Source: Ditylenchus dipsaci
Taxonomy: Eukaryota > Nematoda > Chromadorea > Rhabditida > Anguinidae
Direction of reading: 5' to 3'
Length of the DNA: 64,000 bases
Assembly (NCBI GenBank): GCA_004194705.1
Contig: SADC01000079.1
Location: 186,001-250,000, forward strand
Of this stretch, positions 24,601 to 35,787 are shown piece by piece. Under the pieces are notes generated by a model that searched no databases, had not been told where the DNA came from, and saw only the letters and a list, made by a program, of their open reading frames with translations. The position numbers and the translations under genes are program-made. Each line of letters starts with the position of its first letter. Position 1 is the first letter of the stretch.

Positions 24601-27600
24601 ACAAAGTCTGTTGGGCTCAATTCCTCGACAAATATCTTGAATAACAATTTCTTTCTGATGACCGAGTAAGAAAATTAGAAAATGGTACCGATGTGAAGCG
24701 GTTCAAGAATGACTTGGTAAAGCTTTTCGGTCACCTCCCTGACTTCTAGGATTCTGACAGGCAAAGAAACGACATTTGGACTGCTCAATATTGAAAGTCT
24801 TGTTGAGCTGAGATATGAACAAGTTTTTTCGGAAATCAAAGCAAGAATTCAGCCCTTCGAGCACCGGCTGGGAAGCAAGATTCATCTAAAAAAGACAAAT
24901 GCATTACTGCACAAATTAACTATTTCATCATTACCTCATCCAGTAGGATCCATGCACTTCTTTTGATAGCAGCAAGCACGGGGCCGTCTTTCCAAGCAAA
25001 AGAAGTTTTACCATCCTTTGAAACAACTGGCACGTCAGATCCAAAGAGGTCACATAAGTCCTGTTTCAGTACATTATTAATAGCTTGTCGAAATGTCATG
25101 GGTTAAATACCGTCTGTTCCGATAAATTCAGTCGCACCAATTCATTGCCTGTTGCCTTGGCTAACGCTACGATCAAACTTGATTTCCCTGCACCTGGGCT
25201 TCCTTCCAACATAACTAAACACAACTTTATATTAGCTTATAAGATAAAAAATTATGGACGAACCAGGTTTTGAAGACACCAAAGCACGAGCGACTTTAAA
25301 AGCATTACTTTGAGGAGTTGGTGCATCAAACGAAAAAGATCCAATTTTTTCTGGAGGAGACAGTCCATATGGAATGGAAAATTTCCCTATTTGCAAACAC
25401 GTCTCAGCCCAGGTCACTTGTTGAGGTACTATCAGATTTAAGCAGGCATAGCCGTCGAGATCACAACTCTTTACAATTTACATAGCTAAAAGAAAGCAGT
25501 TAGAAAACAATAGGTTTATGAATGCAAATACTGACTTCGGAGAAGCAATTTTCTGTGACAACATCTCTGTCAAATGACCTTCTAGAGGGCAAAATTCCAA
25601 AGGCATCAAATAAATTAGCACTAACCTGAAAATAAATTGGGAATATTGGGAAGCATATACAAGGATGTTTACACATACAGCGTGAAGAATTGACTCCGCT
25701 ATGGAAATGCCAGCTGCTACACAATTCTGAAAGAGTTCCGCCATACAAACCAAGTCCCTTGTAGTAATGGTATTCCTGTTAGAATAATATCGAAACTCAA
25801 TAAATCTGATGATAAAAATACCTGAACAGATGACCATGATTCTGGGTGAAATACTCCAGAAAAAGGACAAAACAATTCGTCACTCTTTGAGTTAATTCGT
25901 TCTCGAAATTGGCCCCAGAGATTCTTTTTTCAATTATTAGCTTAGTGTCGGGCAGCGAATATTCAGACGGGCACCAGACTTCTAGAAAGCGATTGCGGAG
26001 AGCTTTGCTCAACTAAAAAGACTACTTTTTGTTAAGTTGAAGACAGAAAGATCACCTCTTTCTTTCCATGGTCATCGCCTGGATTCATTGTGGCAAGTAT
26101 TTGAAAGTCAGCAGAAGCTTTGACAATCTCGGAATTAACACCATCCATTGGCAGAATACTCCGTTCTGGCTCTAAAAGTGAGTTCAATCTTTCTAGAACT
26201 GAATCAGGAGCCAATGATATTTCATCGATGAGCAATTTCCTGCCATCCTTCATTGCTCTCAGGACGACACCATCTAAAAAACATAAAGACTATAAATAGA
26301 AAAAATAAATAAAAGCATAAGAAAAACGCTAAATTACCATTCCACTGAAACAACCCATCCGAACTGGGTCGAATGCTTCCGAGAAAGTCGGATGTCTCTG
26401 TTCGCTCATTGCAGTTGATCGATAGAAGGGATTGGTCCTAAAATGTAAATTTAATCATTTTGATAGTACAAAAAAGATCACCAATATGTGTGCTGCTGTA
26501 GTCTTGCCGGTTCCAGTTTGACCCACCAAGAGGACAGCTTCATTGCACTTCCACGCTTCAGAAAGGAGTATCAGCATTCGACACATGGAATAGTTGAGAA
26601 CAATTTGACTTGACTGACACTGCTCCAGGACACCTTCCGGCAAATATTTTGACTGACAGCTGAACAGCGACTTCACATCGATGTTTCTTTTAAGTTGTTT
26701 TTCTAGCACCTCCACTACAGTCCGCTCGTCCTCTACACTACGACACCTTGAGCCCAACACGAAGTATCCCTGATCAGCAAGGGTTTGTCGCCAGTCGTAA
26801 CAGTTCTCTTGGTGGGTCATTGCAGCACGATTGCCCAACGGAACAAGTCTCTGAGAAAAATAACACACGTTAAATATATTAAGACATTTTACGATGCCGA
26901 AAATACCTCAGCGTCATTAATCCATTGGAAAACGAAAAAATGCCAGAAACGCTTCTTCTTGATTTTAATTCTCCGAGGACTTCAACCATTTTCTCGGCCA
27001 TTGATTGAGAAACTCCACATCGGCACTGGACGATTTTGGGCAGCTCATGAAAGGCAGGTGATCATATTTAATGATGACGAAACGATTTTGGAATGCACGC
27101 GACAGTCTCTTTCTACCAGCATATGACCCCACCGGATTTTGAGTGGCAAAAAGCTGAAATCTTGGATGGGCTGCAACAGCCAGATTCAGTTCAGGCACGA
27201 AAATTTCTCTAAAAGTCTAGCAACGTTAGAAACTCTAACTTAACACCATATTTCCAAACCTGTTGTCGTCTAATAACTAAATTTTAATGTGTGTGAATAA
27301 AGGCGATTTATAACCAGTAAAATAAATTGCATACCCGATTCAAAGCTTCCAAAACAGCGGGTGGAGCCAAATTCAACTCATCAAGGATAATCTAGAAGAA
27401 ATGACTAAATAAAATTGAGAATTCGAATGTAATAAAAGATACCCAGTCTCCATTACGCACAGCTCTCAGAAGCACCCCTTCCACGAATTCTAGTCGTCCC
27501 TCCTGATTCGGAGAATAATTCCAAGGTACTCCTAAAAATACAACACCCCGTACGTCCAACTATGAGTTGACTACAAAGAAATGACTACCTGAACATCGGT

Positions 27601-30600
27601 TTGCTCGTGGTTGTTGATCCTAAAGATCCGGTTACCGGAGATCTTTGCCAGGTGTTGAATAATCGAAGTCTTGCCAGCAGATGTTTCACCTAGAAACCAG
27701 ACGAATTAACAATTTTCAGCAACGAATGTGTCACCCTCAAGTAGCACAGGAAAACGTCCAGTTGCAACCACACTTGCAAGAAAAGCCAGATTGGCCCTAA
27801 CCGATGGCGTGAAAATATACTTCTTGTCCTTTTTGATATCCACAGCACCTCTTTTGATGTGAGAGCCTTCCACCACGCTAAATTTTTTTTCATAAGTGAT
27901 GCACAACTCTGAAAGCAAATTACTTACACATACGACTTGTTTTTATAATTAAGAGAATTCTCAACAGATTTCAATTCTGGCAGTTTTCCAAAATATTTGG
28001 AGATCATGGACAACAGTTTGACTTGCTCCTCAGAATTCAGATTGCTGGTGAAGGATATAATAAGGCCGGTGACCAAAGATGTTTGTGGATTTCCATGAGC
28101 GTTTTCAGCGATGAGAGCCAAGGCACGACAGAGTGTACGAAGACTAGGAAAGATAAGACGTAAATTAGGTCGCAGACAGAAGCCCTACCTGTATTTTCGT
28201 GGCAAGTCGGCACAAACTTCTCTGTAGAATTCGAGTATGGACTTCAACTTTGCTGCATCCACATCTTTTAAGTAGTTTTGACGATTATGGCTAACTCCTC
28301 CATTTCAGTCGTATCCTGCACGTAGAACTCGGTGAATTTTGATCTCACAGAGGGCGGCAAATACTTCTTCCCCACATCAGTGGCTGGATTCATGCAAGCA
28401 AATAGACGGAATTTCCGATCCACTTGGATCGCTGGATCTAACACTTGAACAATGGCATCTAGACACTCAGCCGTAGCGAGATCTAAAATTTAATGCATTT
28501 GTACAGATCTGATTAAGGGAAAGGGAAGGTTACTAATTTCATCGATCAGTAGCCAGTATCCTTTGTCAGCTGCTTCACTCACGATTCCCTGGACATAGGC
28601 AAAAGGAACAGCGGGCAACTTTCTCCCACTCTCAAAACATCTGCTCAGGCGCTGAGCACGGTCTCCTATTTCCCGCCACTCTATACTGGAATCAGCTGCT
28701 TCTTTAGACTTCAAAGAGCTTGTCACAGATCTGGAGAAAGGAAATGAGTTCCTAAAGGTAAAGAGCCCATGAATTCTACCTACCCACACACCAACTGTAG
28801 AAAAGTCTCAAAATCATCTGACGAAAGGCAGTTCTACAAAAAGTTCAGTCTGCACACGGAATAAAGTGAGAAAAACTACATTGACATGATCCAAAAAATT
28901 CTGATTTTGGCCACATTGAAGTTTTTACGAAACAAACGGATGTAGTCATCTGCTAGAGGTCTCACAAGGTTCGAGAGTGAGACTGGTTTGTATCTGAAAT
29001 TTACCTCAGACTCTAAAATTTTAACAAGGATATATGTGAAATACCCTCCAATAAGATCCGAGTACTCGGAATCTTGGCTCATGTTTACAATTTTCAGTGG
29101 GACACCAGCGTAGGATGCTAGAAGCTGGATCACACTGGTTTTCCCGACCCCCGTCTCTCCTGCAAATTTTACGAATAAAACATGTATCCATTTGCATACT
29201 TCATCAATCTACCCGATAGTAATACTGCTTCCCAAGCTCTTTTCCGCCAACACAAGTGGCTATTTGTTCGATAAGCTGAGAATACCCTCGGGTCAAACCA
29301 TATGAATGAGTCTGCCTGGAATTAAAAAAAGAGTGGCGTTAAAGCATACTGTTTCTAAGTAAAGACAATTTACTTTTTTCTATCTAGATGACGTGTTAGT
29401 CGAGTTCTTCCAACAACTATGACTTTGTCTTGCAATTCAATGTCCGGCCTTCTCATGTTCATGACAAAGGCTAATTGCTGCTCAGTTATGGACAACGCCT
29501 GGGCTATTACTTGGGCCACTGCCGTCCTCAGCTCCATATTCGCTAAATGCATCACCCAAACATCAAGGAACTCATGCAGGAGACGCACATTATCTGATAA
29601 GTCATCTAGGGAATTCAGACGGTTGCACAGACGAAACAAGTCACTGAAAAAAATTCATGATCTAAAGCAACCTGAAAATTACATACCTAGAATTGAGTTG
29701 ACGATCTGACTTCGAACAGCTAGATTTCATCTTCTCACACACAACATTGAAGACAGTAAGCACTTTCTCTTTGATCACAACTAGATTGGGAAAACGCATG
29801 GACAATATTTGACTGTGCTCTTCATTGGTCAATGGCTGTAAGTTGACTGCATATGGATAGTCACGAAGAAGGTTGAGATTGCCTTCAGAACTCATTGAGG
29901 CAACTATTCGGCAACCTTCATTCACTTTACAAATGCCTTCGCCTGCACCCTGTAGCTATGAGTTTCAGCCAGCGACAAAATAGCAGCGACCAGGTCAACA
30001 TGTGCAGTGTCAAACGACTTCAGCAAAATTAGACACTCCTCTTTCAGGCACTGAAAAATTGGCAGGTTTTACAAGATCACGTTAGATAAGACTCTCATAA
30101 TCCCAAACTCAACTCATAGAATTACGAGCAGTCGCAGGTTAGGTAAATGTTATATATGCCCACAGGACAATAAATGACTTAAATATTCACATAAGCTGAA
30201 TGATTTTGACTGGGCCTGCCGGCCCGGCAGGCCCAGTCAAAACCAGTCTAAAGTACCCGGCAGTGCCGGGTACTTTAGATTAAAATGGAAGTGTTTGGGG
30301 AAAAATTGAGTGAATCAGATAAAGGGGACAGTGAGGGACAGCAAACCTTTGAGAACATTGAAGGCTGCCAAACAAATTCTCCTGGAACATCGGTACATGA
30401 GTAACTTCCGAAGATTGTCTAAATAAAAGGAGAGTGAGCACGAGCATCTAAATCAATGTAAAAAATACCCTCGAATCCAGATCGTCATTTATTTGCAATG
30501 TTTTCATCGGCAATTTTCGAGCTGTAGCAACTTCCTGGGCACAGTAAGTTTTTCCAGAGCAGAGAGGACCCTTAATATCAGGTAAATAGACCCAGGTTAT

Positions 30601-30847
30601 AGAGAATATTGAAGCAATTACCTTTACCAAGACCAACATCTGCGTGGAAAGAAGATTGTTGACATTGTTTGAGTATGCTAAAATAACAAGATGAGGACTT
30701 TATTAGATCGCCTTAAATCGAGCCAAAACACTAACTAATTCGACTTTGTAGAAACCCATCATCTGATTTTTCGGTTTTGTTTGACTTTTCCGGAATAGGA
30801 CACACTTCCCTATCAATATTGTTGCGCTTAGACTTCTTGCGAGCCAT
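14565..30847 (-). CDS. MDN1: Midasin (six-AAA+ ATPase of 60S ribosome maturation)
   Basis: Many short exons with introns mostly 40-60 bp encode the dynein-related ATPase that strips Ytm1/WDR12 and Rsa4/NLE1 from pre-60S particles in nucleolus and nucleoplasm. Start ATG 30845-30847 (MARKKSKR), stop TAA 14565-14567. Order: short N-terminus; AAA1 with GPLCSGKT and GSYSCTDVPGEFVWQP; AAA2 GETGVGKT and ACMNPATDVGKK; AAA3 GETSAGKT and DELNLAP; AAA4 GQTGTGKT and DEISLAPDSVLERLNS; AAA5 GSPGAGKS and DEMNLASQPVLEGLN; AAA6 GDCNSGKR; a long linker; an acidic region; and a C-terminal VWA/MIDAS domain (DDSASM, ILSDGRG). Family members have about 4,900-5,600 residues; this one looks somewhat shorter. Coding continuity needs at least eight single-base additions, so the given span is not translatable as it stands. 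The family call is very safe; exon ends in the linker are not. Confidence 0.95.
15640..17400 (-). other. Midasin acidic (D/E-rich) region
   Basis: Begins with FVNPIPK..CGMGEGTGGEEDVSSQIENS and continues with E/D-rich exons such as EEADEQQLDPKLWEEPSADE, matching the DDKMWDDK part of yeast Rea1. It is the flexible tether that carries the MIDAS domain. Confidence 0.85.
17400..23210 (-). other. Midasin linker region
   Basis: Long helical stretch in many short exons between AAA6 and the acidic region. It is poorly conserved in the family and was placed by position; individual exon limits were not worked out. Confidence 0.7.
23220..24290 (-). other. Midasin AAA6 region, altered P-loop
   Basis: The P-loop reads GDCNSGKR (23961-23985): the lysine is kept but the following Thr/Ser is Arg. 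The Walker B region reads WILIEDVNCC and is followed by FFTMDPKNGKLSRAMRNRSV. The domain is clearly AAA6 of midasin, with non-consensus nucleotide-binding residues. Confidence 0.8.
24290..25420 (-). other. Midasin AAA5 region
   Basis: Walker A GSPGAGKS (25181-25207), LVRLNLSEQTDLCDLFGSD, Walker B ILLDEMNLASQPVLEGLN, and ACQNPRSQGGDRKALP. A frame break at 24708-24709 lies before FLNRFTS. Confidence 0.85.
25430..26868 (-). other. Midasin AAA4 region
   Basis: GYFVLGSRCRSVEDERTVVE, Walker A GQTGTGKT near 26495-26520, DFLGSIRPS, Walker B KLLIDEISLAPDSVLERLNS, and LATMNPGDDHGKKELSKALR. A frame break near 26828-26830 precedes the domain. Confidence 0.85.
26880..27740 (-). other. Midasin AAA3 region
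   Basis: Walker A GETSAGKT near 27664-27690, RINNHEQTDVQ, Walker B IILDELNLAPPAVLEALNR, and FATQNPVGSYAGRKRLSRAF. Frame breaks at 27519-27520 and 27050-27052. Confidence 0.85.
27930..29235 (-). other. Midasin AAA2 region
   Basis: Walker A GETGVGKT (29137-29160, its first glycine split by an intron), IGGYKPVSL after a 52-bp intron, Walker B LLIDEINLATAE across another intron, and LFACMNPATDVGKK. Frame breaks at the T runs 28905-28908 and 28276-28279. Confidence 0.85.
29370..30640 (-). other. Midasin AAA1 region
   Basis: Walker A GPLCSGKT at 30547-30570 is reached after removing a 51-bp intron that is in frame, so both spliced and unspliced forms read through. The midasin-specific GSYSCTDVPGEFVWQP follows at about 30365-30415. 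A frame break sits at the CCC run 29948-29950, between LSLAETHSY and GEGICKVNEGCRIVAS. Confidence 0.85.
30051..30346 (-). other. Enlarged midasin intron with two hairpins
   Basis: At 296 bp this intron is several times the usual size. It holds two strong palindromes: GACTGGGCCTGCC..GGCAGGCCCAGTC (about 30206-30241) and TCTAAAGTACCCGGCA..TGCCGGGTACTTTAGA (about 30245-30281). These may be a small insertion. Confidence 0.6.
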
Positions 30848-31022
30848 TTTATAATCTGAAAAATAACGGAACTAATGGAGTTTTTTTACGAATACTATAA
30901 TTGTAATAACAAGTCTCTTCTAGAATGGCTTAGCGGATAAGCTTTCTGTCACGTGAATCTACATAGAAAAGAAGCTATTTTTCATAGGAGCTATACAAAT
31001 GAGATATAATTCAGGACGGCTA

Positions 31023-31398
31023 TCAACTACCGGCCCTGAATGAATTTTTTTTTTGAAAATTTTGATCAAAATCGTTAATTTTCAAAGCAAAAGTTTCTGG
31101 AAAGTCGACCCTAGTACCAAAATCTTATCCTGAATCCGAATCCGTTGAGATCAGATCAAAATAATTTTTATGGGCTGAGATATAGCTATTTTGAGTAGAT
31201 AAACCAAGAATTTGTCACCACTTACCTATTTTAGTAGATATCTCAGCCCATAAAAATTATTTTGATCTGATCTCAACGGATTCGCATTCAGGATAAGATT
31301 TTGGTACTAGGGTCGACTTTCCAGAAACTTTTGCTTTGAAAATTAACGATTTTGATCAAAATTTTCAAAAAAAAAATTCATTCAGGGCCGGTAGTTGA
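31023..31398. mobile_element. 376-bp palindromic MITE upstream of midasin
   Basis: Arms of about 170 bp with ends TCAACTACCGGCCCTGAATG and complement, flanked by TA (31021-31022, 31399-31400). It lies about 175 bp upstream of the midasin ATG, so it could carry or disturb promoter sequence. Confidence 0.75.
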
Positions 31399-31400
31399 TA

Positions 31401-32634
31401 TTTTACCATAATTCATGAGTTCAACCCCACTTTCGGACACCTACAATTTCTAAACTTTAATGATCAGTCTATTCGACGTGGAATTCGGCTCGAAAAATAG
31501 AGACTTAGGTCATAAGGATCTAGGATAGGGTTGGTATTTTTCCGGGTAATTACCCAGTCACCCAACCCGAGTTTAGGACATAACGCCGCAGGGACAAAAC
31601 ACTGCGAGAAAAAACTTTTATAGCCTGTTTTGGCACGGCTTACTGGTCTTTACATCTTACTGGTCTTTTGTGGGTATCTAGGCAGTCAGTTACTTTGGTG
31701 AAAGTGTGCTTTTTAAAGCAGGCGAGAATAATTTTTTTTTTCTCACTCTCACTCACAAGCTGTGAGGACAAAAAAATGTATTCTCACTCTCACTCACAAC
31801 CTGTGAGGACAATTGAGTTAAGTTAAGAGAAGGCGCTAATAAGAGGGAACATTTTATGTGCGTTTTCTAATCGATTTACAACTATTTATACGTACAAACG
31901 CGATGGAGGCGCAATTAGGCGCCTGTTTCAGCAATCAGACAAAAACGACGATTTTTTCCCGGATTTATCGCACGACAAAACTGACTACTTTTTGGTCAAT
32001 TCGGTTGTTTCGCCCGAATTCACCGAAAAAGTCGTTCTTGTTGCGCGAAAAATCCGGATATACCGGTAGTCGTTATTGTATGGTCACCGCCTATTTCAGC
32101 CTAATTCTTAATATCTTATATATGTATTAGCGAGATATAGCTACTTTCATCCCCAAAATTAGTCTTCACATCTAAATAATAACAATTTTTTAAATTGCTT
32201 GTTTGAGCATGTTTTATTTATATTTTCGTAAAAACCAAAAACACAGATCGACGCGAAATTAAAAGTTGCGTCGATACGTACAAAAGTCACAGTCCGCCGT
32301 TTCCGTGTTAACGAATTTGAAAACAATAATAGGAAAACAATAAAAAAATTAGTCAAAAAAGTGTGCGTGCTCGTAGTGGTATTCGAACCATTCGGACTAA
32401 AAATTGTACCACCCCTTTAATCTTATTTTGACAAATTTTTGAGCGGTTCAAAATACGGCCACTGGCAGAAGAGGATTGAGGTCCTCAATTTGAGGATTGG
32501 GGTAATATATATTTTCATAGGCAAAATGGTTGACAAAAATACGCGTTTGAAAATAAATTGTAATAAGAACATAATAGGTGAAAAAATAATGTCAGCGCGA
32601 ATTTAAATCGGATTTATGTAGGGATTGACAATTT
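31401..32634. other. No gene recognised
   Basis: A direct duplication of about 40 bp (TTCTCACTCTCACTCACAA, TGTGAGGACAA) is at 31735-31815. A 90-codon ORF (31858-32130) and a minus ORF (32159-32356) have no recognisable motif. Confidence 0.35.
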
Positions 32635-32638
32635 TTAA

Positions 32639-32869
32639 AAGGGCATGCCCACGCTAATAAGAGGTGGTGCTCGGGAACGCAATTTTTTTCTTAATCATTG
32701 AACTACTGTCCGGATTTTTCAACTTGGTTTCTAACAAAACAAGGTCTAGAATTTAGTTTTAGGTATGGTTTCGTTAAAAACTTAGTTGAAAAATCCGTAT
32801 AGAAGCTCAATGATTAGGACAAAAGTTTGAATGGCCGGGCACCACCTCTCATTAGCTTGAGCATGCCCT
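32639..32869. mobile_element. TTAA MITE, GGGCATGCCCACGC ends
   Basis: Ends AGGGCATGCCCACGC and complement of AGGGCATGCTCAAGC, with CTAATAAGAGGTGGTG inside, between TTAA at 32635-32638 and 32870-32873. A sister copy is at 59478-59693. Confidence 0.7.
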
Positions 32870-32888
32870 TTAAAGGACCATGATTTTG

Positions 32889-33090
32889 GACGAGGGTCAA
32901 CTCGCGAAGGATTTAACTCGCGAAGGTCAACTCGCGAAGGATTTAACTCGCGAAGGTCAACTCGCGAAGGGTTCAACTCGCGAAGGTCAACTCGCGAAGG
33001 GTTCAACTCGCGAAGGTCAACTCGCGAAGGGTTTAACTCGCGAAGGTCAACTCGCGAAGGGTTCAACTCGCGAAGGTCAACTCGCGAAGG
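32889..33090. repeat. 30-bp minisatellite with TCGCGA
   Basis: Nearly seven copies of a 30-bp unit made of two 14-16 bp half units (AACTCGCGAAGGTC and AACTCGCGAAGGGTTC). As the unit is a multiple of three it stays open on both strands, giving ORFs of 137 (minus) and 109 (plus) codons. These are more likely repeat artefacts than genes. Confidence 0.85.
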
Positions 33091-33299
33091 TTTTTTTAAA
33101 AGTACGCTTTTATAGGTATCTGAAACGTTTATTGAAGTACTTGTTGTCATCATTTTCACCTGGCATTTTTTTTCCCCGCTATTCTTTTGAATCATTTGAT
33201 AGTAAATGAGTTATTTCCGAATTGCGCTTCCGTTTTCCAAATGAATTTTTTCTTCTTCAGATTTCTAACCACATTGGGAACAAAAAGATGGCACTCACA

Positions 33300-33660
33300 A
33301 CCTACCAAAAGGACCTACCTAAATTCTACACTCGGTGGGTAGGTAAGATATGAGCATCCTAGGGTAGGGAGGAGAGTAGCTAGGGAGGAGAATAACTGGT
33401 ACATATGGTAGGTGGATAGATGAGTTATGTGGATGTGTATTTATGGCAGATAAATGGGTGGGTAGAAGGGTAGTAAGTTAGTTGGATAGGTAAGAAGAGT
33501 GGGTATGCCATAAGAGTGGATGGGCATGCCAAGGAAGTAAGTAGGCATATCAGGAGTATGGTTAGGTGAGCCGGAAGAGTGGTAAGGTATGCCAGAAGAG
33601 CAAATGGCTATCTTAGGATAAAGGGTAAGTATCCCAGATGATGGCCTTCAGGTTCTATAT
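33300..33660. repeat. G/A-rich degenerate repeat
   Basis: Strand-asymmetric tract dominated by GGTAGG, GGATGGG and GGTAAG words, followed by an (AT)n run and two copies of CTATATTAATCCACATTTA-like sequence (to 33716). No gene. Confidence 0.6.
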
Positions 33661-33728
33661 TAATATATATATATATCAACTATATTAATCCACATTTACT
33701 ATATTAATCCACGAATAAACTTAATAGA

Positions 33729-34010
33729 GTGGACGACCACTTGGTGAATTTGGGTGTCCATTGGGTGCATTTTTTTGTTTTTTTGGCTTCCATAGTCATT
33801 TTTGTGCGCTAACCACGACATTTCAAAATGTTCCGTAAGTAGCAGGATGTCATATGAGCGGAATCATGAAAACTTGAAAAATACCATGTAAAACAGCATC
33901 TGACTACTGTCTTACAATCCTTAGAATGATCAAATTAGTACAGAAAACAAGTTTTGGAACCTGAAAACCCACCAAAAAAGGTATTTGAACCAAGTGGATG
34001 ACCACCTGGT
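33729..34010. mobile_element. Inverted-repeat MITE, CCAAGTGG family copy 2
   Basis: Ends GGACGACCACTTGGTG and CCAAGTGGATGACCACC with TTTTGGCTTCC / GGAACCTGAAAAC inside, a diverged copy of the 2064-2322 element. Confidence 0.6.
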
Positions 34011-34189
34011 TTGATTGACGCCTGGAGCATTAAGTTGGTTTATAGATGAGTCTTTGAATTAACAAGAATAATATTCAAGACAAAAATATGGAAAAAATAA
34101 TCTAAAAAAACTGGTACGAACTGTCTACTGAAAAACCGATGCGAACTGTCCTATGTCCTAAAAATAACGGTCCTTGGGGTAAAGATAAA

Positions 34190-34460
34190 AAAAGTGTATC
34201 GAGTCGGTGTATCGAGTTGTCAATGTATCGAGTTGGTGTATCTAGTTGTCAATGTATCGAGTCGGTGTATCGAGTTAGTTTTTGTATCGAGTTGGATGTA
34301 TACCTTCGGGGTTCTTTGGTGTGATTTTGAGGTGTTTTCGGTGGATCAGGGTGTTTTTTGGTCTTTTGGGTGATTTTGGGGGTGTTTTTTTATGATTTCG
34401 GGTGGTTTGGTGTGTTCGGATGGTTTGCAGTGGTTTGGGGTGGTTTAGAGTGGTTCGAAG
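34190..34460. repeat. GTATCGAGTTG array and GGTGTTTT tract
   Basis: Seven copies of GTATCGAGT[TC]G with GTCAAT or GGT spacers (34197-34295), followed by a GGTGTTTT/GGTTTGG-rich tract to 34460. Confidence 0.65.
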
Positions 34461-34807
34461 TAGTTTGGACCGATATCAAAATTTTCGAAAAAACCGTTAA
34501 AAATTGGCCTGGTCCCCTGCTGTTTTTTTAACATTTCGCAGATTTCATGCAAATCGATAAAATCGGCGAAACGTTTCGCAGAAAATATTCATTTGAATAA
34601 AATCGGCGAAAATGCCGGGAAGAGCTGCCGTGTAATAAACATTTGTGACAACCGACTGTCGTAGTGTTAATAAAAAATTGAGCAGACTTCAAAAAACACT
34701 GTTGGGGCACATTGCGGAAAAAATCATGAGTCTGACACAATTCATGGATGTTGCCTGAAGGCGGGTAGCGGCGAGTTTGAAAATTCAACTGAATTACACA
34801 TTTCCGT

Positions 34808-34826
34808 TTTTAATATATATAAATTC
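34808..34826 (+). promoter_or_regulatory. TATA-like tract before F-box-like gene
   Basis: TTTTAATATATATAAATTC lies about 55 bp before the ATG at 34878. Confidence 0.35.
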
Positions 34827-34877
34827 ACGAAAAAGTTTATCTTTTATTTGTCTTAGTTTTCACTCATTATTCCAAGT

Positions 34878-35787
34878 ATGCTTTCTACGGTGCTGGCCTA
34901 CTTTTCTAGAGAAGAATTGCTGAAAATGAGTTTAATAAACTCAAAGTTGTGCCAGTCTATCACTTACCATCTTCCTAGTTACCCTTACTTAATACTGTGT
35001 TCATTGAGAATTGAGAAGGGTAGCTGCATGATTGTTAAAAAACAAAGAGATTGTCTAAGTGAAGAATGTCCTCACTTACCCAGCAGTGCTGGTAAATATT
35101 TGCGCGTTCGACATACACTGGTCCGCGTATTCGGCATCCCTGGTTTTTTGGAAATTGTGAGAGGTCTCAAACATCTTTGGTGTGAACAGCATTTAGTGAT
35201 TGGATTTAATTTTAAATGTGAAATGCCCGCACAACTATATCAAGACACACTCACTGCACTAGCCCCAGATAATTCTGCACGTATTAAGAGTCTTTCAATA
35301 GCTCAAACTAAAAGGTTAGGTGAGAATTGGCCCTTTTTAGTTTGCCATCCTATAGTTCTTGCATGCAAGCGCTTTTTTTCTTTCAATATTTATTTGAAAA
35401 CAAGCCTTATTGAGGAGTATTTGCATCAGGGCGAAGAAGATTCAGTGTTCAGATTTCTTCATTCTGAATTTAAATATTCAAAAAAACGAGTCTTGCGTAT
35501 AAAGCAGATGATACAACAGGTATTTTTTTAATTGGAGCGTTTTGTTCGTAGTTTTGTGGTAAATAAGATAGGCGCAAAAAAGTTTTCTTGAGATTTTGCA
35601 GAGGTTCAAAGACCATCGCTGTCCACGAAAACGATTATCCCCAGCTAGTTGTTTCATTCTGTATTTTTTATTTAAAATAATTTCTCGCAGCTTAATACGG
35701 GAAAAACTGAACGTAATAAACTATGCGTTTTGTGCAGAATTCCACGCTGAACACGATGGCGCAAAATTTTTTCGGAAAGAAGAGTAA
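34878..35787 (+). CDS. F-box-like protein, two exons
   Basis: Exon 1 34878-35519 and exon 2 35602-35787 join across an 82-bp intron (CAG/GTATTT..TTTGCAG) into 275 codons. The N-terminus reads LSTVLAYFSREELLKMSLIN followed by SKLCQSI, the pattern of an F-box (short helix, then L..hS..hc..h). Such proteins bring substrates to SCF ubiquitin ligases and are expanded in nematodes. The rest is helical with no LRR or FBA motif that I recognise; exon 2 contains ILYFLFKIISRSLI and KLNVINYAF. The last part of exon 2 (GCAGAATTCCACGCTGAACA) matches a dispersed repeat also present at 37258 and 57394, so the 3' end may be exonised repeat. The F-box assignment is tentative. Confidence 0.5.

Noticed and set aside
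15279..29950. Programmed ribosomal frameshifting in midasin.
   Set aside because: The eight sites share no slippery heptamer, and similar breaks occur in unrelated genes here; missing bases in the consensus explain them better.
30929..30985. TGGCTTAGCGGATAAGC looks like a tRNA A box.
   Set aside because: No B box, anticodon arm or acceptor stem follows.
31556..31620. GGGTAATTACCCAG and AGTTTAGG resemble the nematode spliced leader.
   Set aside because: The 22-base leader is not present as a unit and no Sm site or donor follows in the right place.
32372..32400. GGTTCGAATACC (minus) with a following T run, a B-box-like site.
   Set aside because: No D arm or acceptor stem at the required distance.
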